In this document: one piece after another, positions 24,601 to 30,900 of the stretch | How positions within the stretch are numbered: the first letter of the stretch is position 1 | Layout: each line of letters begins with the position of its first letter | Source of the DNA: an uncultured Bacteroidales bacterium | Lineage (GTDB): Bacteria; Bacteroidota; Bacteroidia; Bacteroidales; UBA932 | DNA: 33,559 nt | Direction: 5' to 3' | Assembly (NCBI GenBank): GCA_947305045.1 | Contig: CAMZCW010000007.1 | Span: forward strand, 1 to 33,559 | Notes under the pieces: generated by a model | What the model saw: only the letters and a program-made list of their open reading frames with translations | What the model was told of the DNA's origin: nothing | Database searches by the model: none | Translations under genes and position numbers: made by a program

Positions 24601-24891
24601 GTCCATTTCACGTTTGGCGCAGATAACAACAAGGTGGTGATTCTCCCTGAATCCTTGGAGCCCAGCGTAGGGACCATCCATAAATATTTGGGAAACAACG
24701 ATCAGTATATCTGGAACATTCCGCGCGAGAACGAGGAAGCTGGTGACAACTCGGGGTACTCGACGGTCTCGGTTACTATTAAGGCGCCTGCGGACCATGA
24801 TGTGAGAATATCGAAACTCGTAGTCAAGATTTTTGACCCGGGAACGGATAAAACTGCAGGCCTCTACGAGAATGGCGTAAAGATTCCTTAA
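21676..24891 (+). CDS. Very large fimbrial lipoprotein (adhesin/tip subunit candidate)
   Basis: A 1071-residue lipoprotein. Lipobox PFSC (Cys19) is followed by an acidic, Gln-rich linker and the first strand PVTIEFDVPGFGPATKAL, with candidate site Thr57-Lys58. An N-terminal fimbrillin-like domain includes LHLAVFGGSGYLKEYVEA and LIRNWSKIVLTAEE. Several Ig-like or beta-sandwich modules follow, and the end is a beta-rich segment (VSVTIKAPADHDVRISKLV). The layout resembles the DUF4906-type proteins at the distal end of Bacteroides fimbrial operons, which are proposed tip adhesins. No enzymatic motif was seen. The start lies in an ATGA overlap with the preceding gene; the PrsW-type gene begins 12 bp after the stop. 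Confidence 0.68.
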   Translation: MRGRLFIYWAILLLLPFSCSKEMEQEQEPLQQAMSASSVEGRPVTIEFDVPGFGPATKALGEGGELHSLHLAVFGGSGYLKEYVEATPVRIADYTYDMEDKDGNLVPRTVPCYRFSVTLTLSESRRTVHLLGNGPSVLPFGYDTAVMPSLLSAAGEMSYWQVIDLPDGIRAKRNAQGEFIDADGKVIPEGGTGYIADDATKKKFQGIPLIRNWSKIVLTAEEGSNFTPVSFAVVNTPSRGTIAPYSAATEFIQNYQLCSFTWLEDTVQYPGNLPVGTAFDTTIPDAEDFYGPAFGEGVSVAGEGAVYLYERPAPNSSIPPSYVIIYGLYDNPSDPDHSGNYYFYKVDLMETKKQDTEWNSRYYPIYRNFKYQIMVRKILAPGQTTPAAAAVSAGSADVSADINTSQLADISDGVGRLHITDWMAKTFTGQQVTPVSDLHVFFSQSTDGEPDMEPNSVTVKLLTPEDGGADIIENLTIEPPSQEEGSKGWRAIHFTTVAPGRTVRTQAIRVTGTHEYGRLYRDIVVTVQPIQTMLVTCDQPRIAPEKGESEDISIHIPDGLVESMFPLVFTIEAEKMSLTPNKRAANNNLPVVYGESISNTEGFAGKQAFQFERTLPWEEYLRLSRSEDEEGHVWRTLTCYFKTNCDNNASRVWVSNPYFDKTSDYFINYVYKIFRNFHFTTPIPEISDSVLPVTFEMVEEEGGTYPDDYPVITIRPFGMRMDLDNEDITPGDENGTYLYKPTGHTVTLNFISTTPYAEEIMLELDANEYTRGQIQALRFPYAALEDGQYLTKDNKMSNVMWGHVNQASGWKTVLLAYMDDPRKINTPVTFRLTNLAKYGATATTTFTFTPDGPRSANGDPCYHEVDLVEKQGLADVEVVMESPGYVTKTLRAGRLKGDIRTIVMDNNVFKLITRNSLVFSKIGDGSSDKGLVQGEFDSVSGDGLNYVSLAAGGEYTLTLTGSTNNNPRKPLPVFYVHFTFGADNNKVVILPESLEPSVGTIHKYLGNNDQYIWNIPRENEEAGDNSGYSTVSVTIKAPADHDVRISKLVVKIFDPGTDKTAGLYENGVKIP

Positions 24892-24903
24892 TTTGTTCAT
24901 GTT

Positions 24904-25629
24904 ATGCTTTCTGTACTGGCCCTGGCGGTTTTGCCTGCCCTCATTCTGATTTGCTATGTTTACCAACAGGACCGCCTGCTGCGTGAACCTACCAAGAACC
25001 TGGTGAAGGCCTTTCTGTATGGGGGAGGTTCCGTATTCGCTTCCCTGCTTATCTCGGTCCCAGCCATGCACCTGGGACTGTTCCCCACGGAAATCCACTC
25101 GGGCCCGGATGCTTTCCGCAGCGCCTTCTTCGGGGCGGCCATTCCCGAGGAAAGTGCCAAGTTGCTGCTCCTGTGGCTTTTCCTGCGTAAATGCCGGGAC
25201 TTTGACGAGCGCATGGACGGCATTGTATATGCGGTCTGTGTGGGCATGGGCTTCGCCGCCTTCGAGAATGTGGAGTACCTGATTGGCGCCGGTTCCCAGT
25301 GGGTGACGGTGGGAATCAGCCGTTCGCTCACGGCCATCCCCGCCCATTTTGGCTTTGCCGTAGTCATGGGCTATTACTTCTCCCTGCACTATTTTGACCG
25401 CTATCGTGCTCCGTTTGCCGGCATCAAGATGTGGCTGTTCCCTGTGCTCCTGCACGGTGTGTATGACTGGATTGCCATGTCGCAGGAAGTGAATCCGGAA
25501 CTGGGCGGAGTCATTGCCCTGGTCATCCTCCTCTTCTGCTTCGCCATGCTCCATTGGGCCCGGCGGCACATGAAAGACCACCTGCGGACAGACGCTATTT
25601 CCATTTCCTCGCCCGTTGACGAGCAATAA
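24904..25629 (+). CDS. prsW: PrsW-family intramembrane metalloprotease
   Basis: Polytopic membrane protein of 241 residues with all PrsW signature motifs. These are PEESAK (Glu82-Glu83) in one helix, GFAAFENVEYL (Glu121-Asn122) in another, HFGFAVVMGYY (His148), and LLHGVYDW (His184, Asp188). PrsW proteases cut membrane-bound regulatory proteins, classically an anti-sigma factor in Bacillus. The C-terminus is a short cytoplasmic-looking basic tail. The gene starts 12 bp after the last fimbrial gene in the same direction, so it is probably co-transcribed. A role in fimbrial regulation is possible but unproven, since the family is widespread and may be here by chance. Its stop codon directly abuts the pbpC stop on the other strand, leaving no room for a terminator. 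Confidence 0.9.
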   Translation: MLSVLALAVLPALILICYVYQQDRLLREPTKNLVKAFLYGGGSVFASLLISVPAMHLGLFPTEIHSGPDAFRSAFFGAAIPEESAKLLLLWLFLRKCRDFDERMDGIVYAVCVGMGFAAFENVEYLIGAGSQWVTVGISRSLTAIPAHFGFAVVMGYYFSLHYFDRYRAPFAGIKMWLFPVLLHGVYDWIAMSQEVNPELGGVIALVILLFCFAMLHWARRHMKDHLRTDAISISSPVDEQ

Positions 25630-27867
25630 TCAGCCTGTAACTGTAAATCGAACGCTGGCCGTATTGCCCTCGCCGTCCACCACGGTGAGGGTATGTTTTC
25701 CCGGGGAGGGGGCCAGGCGGAGTTCGTGGAGGAAGCGGGTTTCACCGATATAGGTCTCATCCAGATGCCACCAGAGGGTGGCGTCGCTCCTGTGGTGCGC
25801 GACACGAAACACCACGCCTTCCACCTGCCCGTTCAGCTGGCGCGGGAGGATAAGGGAACTTCCGGAGGCGGGGTAAATGAATTCTACGGCTTTCTCATGG
25901 TGGGCTTTGCGCGCACCGGTGTATTCCGGGTGGTGGGGCCTGTAGTACCACTCCATGGCGGGCGGCAGCACAAATTCGCCGTCCTTGTGGTAAGGGCAGG
26001 GGTCGCTTTCCAGCCCTGCCGCCGGTATCAGGATGTCCTCCTTCCGGGGGCACTCCGGCCCCGCCAGCATGCCCGACTGTACGCACACCGCCGCCCAGGC
26101 AGCCCCCCGGTCGGTGCCGGGGGTGACGCCCCCGTCCTGCCCGACCTGATCGGGCATCTCAAACCAGCGTTCATCGGCCGGAAGCAGGTTCAGGATGTCA
26201 AACATCACCGGCCCGGCGGCGCGGGCGCCTGTGAGCCCCGGTACGCCCTGTCCCTGCGCGTTACCCGCCCATACGCCAATAGTATAGGAGGGCGTCATGC
26301 CCACGGCCCAGGCATCGCGGAAACCGTAGCTGGTCCCCGTTTTCCACGCCGCCTTCCGCACCGAGCGGATGAGCCGCCAATCCAGCTCATCGGGTCGATT
26401 CACCTCCTGTAGCGCTTCCAGCGTGTACCCAATCGCTAAGCGAGGGGCAAAATCGGCCTGTTTTGCCCCGGAGCCCCCCTTCGGCCCCCCACTTAGGGGC
26501 AAATCGGCCTCGTTTTGCCCCTGATAGAACCGCACCATCCCGGCGTATGCGGCCGTCACCTCGTCCAGACGCGCCTCCGCACCGCCCAGGATGAGCGACA
26601 GCCCGTAGTGCTCCGGCGCCTCCGTGAGGGTGCTCAGTCCCGCCTCCTTGAGCAGGGCATGGAACTTGGACACGCCGTAAGAGCGAAGGAGATATACCGC
26701 CGGCACATTCAGCGAGCGGGCCAGCGCCTGGTTGGCCGGTACCGCTCCATAGAACTGCCGGTCAAAGTTCTGCGGTGCAAAGCCCCCGAGGTTCATGGGA
26801 ACGTCCGGCAGCAGCGTCCGGGGCAGAATCACCCCTTCCTCCAGCGCTGCCGCATACAAAAACGGCTTCAGAATGCTACCCGTACTCCGTGCCCGTGCCG
26901 CCACGTCCACCTGCATCCCCGGCCGTTCCCGGTCCATGCAGGCATTGCCGATATACGCGACTGTCTCCCCGCTGGTATTGTCTATCACCACGGCCGCCAT
27001 GTCTGCTACGCCCTCCGCCGCCAGGTCGCCGGAGCGCCGGTCCACGGCCTCTGACACGGCTCTTTGTAGGCCAATCTGCAGCGTTGTGCGGGTGCGTTCC
27101 CCCTGCGGGCAGCGGTTTACATAGTGTGGCGCCAGGGCCGGTAAGGGGAGGGGAGCGCCCGGCAGCGGCTCTTCCAGGGCCGCTTCATAGGTGTCCCGCT
27201 CTATGTCCCCGTGCTCCAGGAGGCGTTTTAAGAGCCGGTTCCGTTTAACCAGAAGCGCTTCCCGGCCCCGGCTCAGGTGCAGGGTCCCGGGTGCATTGGG
27301 CAGGATGGCCAGGGTGGCGGCCTCCGCCCAGGAAAGCTCCGCGGCGGGGCGTCCGAAATAGCGCCAGGCAGCCGCCTCCAGTCCCACCACGTTTCCGCCG
27401 TAGGGGGCATGGGCGGCATAGAGTGCCAGTATCTGTTTCTTGGAATAGCGAAACTCCAGGCGGGTGGCCTGCACCGCCTCGATGGCTTTTTGCCACAGGG
27501 TGCGCTCCTTTTGCCGGGACAGGCGCATCACCTGCATGGTGAGGGTGGAGCCCCCGCTCACCACATGTCCGGCCCGGAGGTTGTCCACGGCCGCCCGCAC
27601 CAGCGCTGCCGGGTTCACGCCCGGGTGCCACCAGAAGGCCCGGTCTTCAAACTGGACCAGCGCCGTGGCATAGCGCACCGGGACGGTGTCTGAGGGCGGG
27701 AACCGCCACTGCTCATCGGCCGCAATCCGCGCGCCCAAGAGCTCTCCCTCTGCGCTCTCCACCACCGTGGAGTAGCTCACGTCCCGGAACAGTTCCCGCG
27801 GCAGGCAGCACAGCCAGGCCACTCCCAGCCCCGCTCCAATCCCCCATATGATGCTTCTCGTCCTCAT
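25630..27867 (-). CDS. pbpC: Penicillin-binding protein 1C
   Basis: Bifunctional peptidoglycan synthase of 745 residues. An N-terminal membrane anchor (IIWGIGAGLGVAWLCCL) precedes a GT51 glycosyltransferase domain with catalytic Glu74 in FEDRAFWWHPG and the GGSTLTMQ motif. The transpeptidase domain has Ser331-x-x-Lys334 (SILK), Ser385-Leu-Asn387 and Lys509-Thr-Gly. A C-terminal BiPBP_C Ig-like domain starts at FIYPASGSSLILP. The catalytic motifs appear intact. Two repeat insertions are in frame: residues about 448-475 (twin GGGGCAAAA hairpins) and about 571-588 (MPDQVGQDGGVTPGTDRGA), both in loops or linkers. The gene lies 117 bp downstream of an A2M gene, the arrangement known from E. coli yfhM-pbpC, where the pair is thought to defend and repair breached envelope. 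The start codon ATG 27867 sits inside a 51-bp tandem repeat. Confidence 0.93.
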   Translation of the reverse strand: MRTRSIIWGIGAGLGVAWLCCLPRELFRDVSYSTVVESAEGELLGARIAADEQWRFPPSDTVPVRYATALVQFEDRAFWWHPGVNPAALVRAAVDNLRAGHVVSGGSTLTMQVMRLSRQKERTLWQKAIEAVQATRLEFRYSKKQILALYAAHAPYGGNVVGLEAAAWRYFGRPAAELSWAEAATLAILPNAPGTLHLSRGREALLVKRNRLLKRLLEHGDIERDTYEAALEEPLPGAPLPLPALAPHYVNRCPQGERTRTTLQIGLQRAVSEAVDRRSGDLAAEGVADMAAVVIDNTSGETVAYIGNACMDRERPGMQVDVAARARSTGSILKPFLYAAALEEGVILPRTLLPDVPMNLGGFAPQNFDRQFYGAVPANQALARSLNVPAVYLLRSYGVSKFHALLKEAGLSTLTEAPEHYGLSLILGGAEARLDEVTAAYAGMVRFYQGQNEADLPLSGGPKGGSGAKQADFAPRLAIGYTLEALQEVNRPDELDWRLIRSVRKAAWKTGTSYGFRDAWAVGMTPSYTIGVWAGNAQGQGVPGLTGARAAGPVMFDILNLLPADERWFEMPDQVGQDGGVTPGTDRGAAWAAVCVQSGMLAGPECPRKEDILIPAAGLESDPCPYHKDGEFVLPPAMEWYYRPHHPEYTGARKAHHEKAVEFIYPASGSSLILPRQLNGQVEGVVFRVAHHRSDATLWWHLDETYIGETRFLHELRLAPSPGKHTLTVVDGEGNTASVRFTVTG
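26104..26157 (-). repeat. Composite palindromic module, copy in pbpC
   Basis: On the minus strand TGCCCGA-TCAGG-TCGGGCA is followed by CCCCCGG-CACCGA-CCGGGGG. This is the same two-palindrome order and the same loop CACCGA as the A2M copy at 4482-4541. The second stem differs from ATTCCCGG/CCGGGAAT on both arms, keeping full pairing. It encodes MPDQVGQDGGVTPGTDRG, in the same frame of the module as in the A2M gene. Confidence 0.85.
26444..26522. repeat. Twin hairpins GGGGCAAAA/TTTTGCCCC inside pbpC
   Basis: Two tandem inverted repeats: GGGGCAAAA (26444-26452) with TTTTGCCCC (26461-26469), and AGGGGCAAA (26495-26503) with TTTGCCCCT (26514-26522). Loops are nearly identical (TCGGCCTG). They are translated in frame as part of a Gly/Pro-rich loop near residues 448-475 of PBP1C (QGQNEADLPLSGG to KQADFAP). 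The loop falls in the transpeptidase domain between the SxN and KTG motifs. Confidence 0.82.
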
Positions 27868-27980
27868 TTTCGCCCATTTTTAAGGACGAGGAGGCCCTAA
27901 CCCCCCTCTCGTCCTTGTTTCCGGCCCTTTTTAAGGACGAGAAGGTTCAAAACCCCCTCTCGTCCTCGTTTTCAAGGATG
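27857..27980. repeat. 51-bp tandem repeat between A2M and pbpC
   Basis: CTCGTCC recurs at 27857, 27908 and 27959, an exact 51-bp period (about 2.4 copies). Within it AAGGACGAG pairs with CTCGTCCTT (27882-27890 with 27908-27916; 27933-27941 with 27959-27966). The first unit contains the pbpC start codon, and the encoded N-terminus MRTRS is repeat sequence. The repeat thus fills the 117-bp A2M-pbpC gap. Confidence 0.88.
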
Positions 27981-27984
27981 AAAA

Positions 27985-30900
27985 CTAGGGCTGGACCACG
28001 GCCGTGCCGGCGGCGGTGGCCGCCTGGATGGCGGGCTCGTACATGGCTTCTGCCACGGTGGCGGGCAGGGTGAATCGGCCCTCATAAGCGGCCCGCAGCT
28101 GCACGCTGAAGGTCTTGAACCGGCCGGCAGGCAGGGCAAAGTACCAGCGCACGGCATTGTCGCGGATGTCCTTGTGGTCGTAACCGTCCTCCGCACCGCC
28201 GGCGATGCGCTCATTGACAATCTCCCAGCCGGAGGGCACGTTCAGGCTCAGGGCCAGGTTCTGGAGATCCCGGCCGGCCTGCAGGGACTGCACCTTGATG
28301 CGCGCTGTGAAGCGGGTGCCCTGCTTGAGGGACGCGGGGTTCACCGGCGTGCCATCGACACCCACATAATTTACCTCGATGCCCAGGCCATTGCTGCTCG
28401 CTTGCCGGGGCTCGCGCGTGACTGTGGCTACCGTGACGTACACCGTGCCTTCGCTGTTGTTGGTGAGCACGCCATTTTCCAGCACCGTCCGGGCTTCCCG
28501 GGTGGGCGCTTTCTGGAACAGGCGGGCCAGGGCCACGGCGGCAAAGGCCGTTTCCTGCGTAGAGAGCTGTGCATCGGGCACGAGCTCATGGGCCAGGGAC
28601 ATGGCTTCTCCCAGGCGGTCGCACAGTACCAGGGCTTCCAGCGCGGCAAAACGGTCGCGTGTGGCACTGCCGTAGGTAAGGTTGTACGGGCTGTATTCCG
28701 GGAAATCGCGGCCTACATTGTTCAGGATGGCGTTTGCGGTGGAGGTCTTGCCGCTCAGGGCATAGGCACTCACAAGGAACCATTGGGCCTGCAGTGTGAG
28801 CCCGGCGCTTTCGCGGAGGCGGTTCATCCCGGCCTGTGACGACGCTCCGGCCACGGCCAGGCTGTACAGGCGGTAGGCTTCATCGGCCTGCGAGAACAGG
28901 GAATTGCCTGCAATGCGGTACGCCTGCGAGAGTTTTTCCTGATAGGCCCGCCAGGCCTTGAGGACGCCGTCGTTTACTTCGAATCCGGCCTTCTGCGCCT
29001 GCACCAGCAGCACGCCGGCCATGGACGATACCCAGCTGTCGGACTTGTCTCCGCCCCAGTAGCTGAAGCCGCCGTCGGCGTTCTGCCGGGCGTAGAGGCG
29101 GGTGATGAGCCGGGGCACCAGGGTGCGGGCCTCGGCGGCATCGGCCTCATTGAGTTGCGGCAGCAGGTTCACCAGCGTGAGGCCGCGGGCGCTCAGCTGC
29201 TCGGTGCAGTCGTACGGGTAGTCCCGCATGGTGGCATACAGGCCGTGTGCGTCCGGAACGGGGAATACGCTCACCTGGAGCTCTCCCTCAGGGACGGGCC
29301 TGCTCACTCCGGTGGCCAGGGAGAAGTGCTCCACGCGCGTTACCCGGGCCTGCGGATTCACGATGGGCAGCGCTATCTCTTCGCCGGCCTTGTGTCCGGC
29401 ACCGCTGGCCGATACCCGCACATGCGCCACGCCTTCCTCTCCCAGCGCACGCAGCTTAAAGCGCACCAACTGGTCCGAGGCGCCGCTGAAATGCAGCCGC
29501 TGCACCCGTTCTGTCAGTTCTACGGGGCCATCGGCCTCCAGGGTTACCGTGACGTCCTTGACGCCCTCTTCCAGGGCAAAGACATTCACCGGAACGGCTA
29601 CTTCTTCCCCGCAGCCCAGCTGGCGGGGGAGGGTGGTGATCACCATGAGCGGACTTTGCACGGGAACGGTCTTCTGGGCATTGCCGAAGGCTCCGTCGTG
29701 CGCCGCCACCACCATTACGCGGACACTGCCCACGTACTGCGGCAACTTCACTTTAAGCACATCCGTGCCCTTGGCCGCTACCGTACGGGGTGCAAAGCAA
29801 AGCACCACCGGGTTAAAGCGGTTGTCCTTGCGGGCGCTCCGGACGGCGTCTTCGTCACCGCCAATGGCCGACAGGGGAGCGAGCTTCCCGTTCCGGGCGC
29901 CCACTACGTCGTCATACAGGTCCCAGGTGGTGACGCCCAGGGCTTCGTTCCGGTTCATACGGGCCCACGGATCCGGGGTCTTGAAGGCCGTCAAATCCAG
30001 CAGGCCTTCGTCCACGATAGCCAGCGTATAAGTCATGGACCGGCCGTTCTTTTCCGATACTTTGATGGTGAATTCCTCCTCCGGATGCAGTTTCTCCGGC
30101 ATCTGGAGCTGCGGAAGCAGCCGGGAGCCCGGGTTCTCCACCCGTACGCGCTGCACGCCGTACAGGCGTAGCGGGAGGTCGTTCAGGGTGTGGCCGTAGG
30201 GCTGCACCAGGGTAATGTGCACGTAAATATTGGGGGCCATTTCCGGCGTTATGCCAAAGCGCCAGGGCGTGTCCTTTTCCGAGAGTGTCACCCACTGCCG
30301 GCTGAGCACCCCGCCGGCGTTCTCCAGCGACACCAGCGCCCGGGCACCCGGGGCGGCCGGAATGTACACGGTGGCTTGTTCACCTACCGTGTAGGAGGCC
30401 TTGTCCGTGGAGAAGCTGAGCATGGTGAGGGTTTCCGGGTCTCCCCGTCCGGCGCGGCCTTCGTAGTCCGGCCAGTCCACCAGGAAGTCCGCTCCGCTGA
30501 TGTGCCCGGAGACGCGGTCGCGTACCAGCAGGAGGTACTTGCCCCAATCGTCCTTGGGAATGTTGATGTGCAGCAGGACATCCTGGGTGGCCGATGTCAG
30601 GGTTCCCTGCATCACCACTTTCACGGAATTCCCGCTCACGTAGGTGTCCAGGCTCTCTCCCTGGATGTCCCACCACCAGTTCCATCCCGCCTTATACAGG
30701 ACATACTCCAGCGTATGGCCTTTCACGGGACGGCCTTTGGCATCGACAACCGCGAGGCCTATCGCCTGGTCACGTCCGGTTTCCAGGTACTCGCCTTCCG
30801 GCAGTTTGATGCCCACATAGGCGCTGTACGGGGAGAAGGGGAGGGTCTGGGTGGTGAAGCTCTCGTCTCCGCCTTTTTCTTCCACGGAGGTGACCACAAA

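Noticed and set aside
24586..25626. 346-codon minus-strand frame opposite prsW
   Set aside because: The opposite strand encodes a protein with all PrsW motifs; the antisense product has none.
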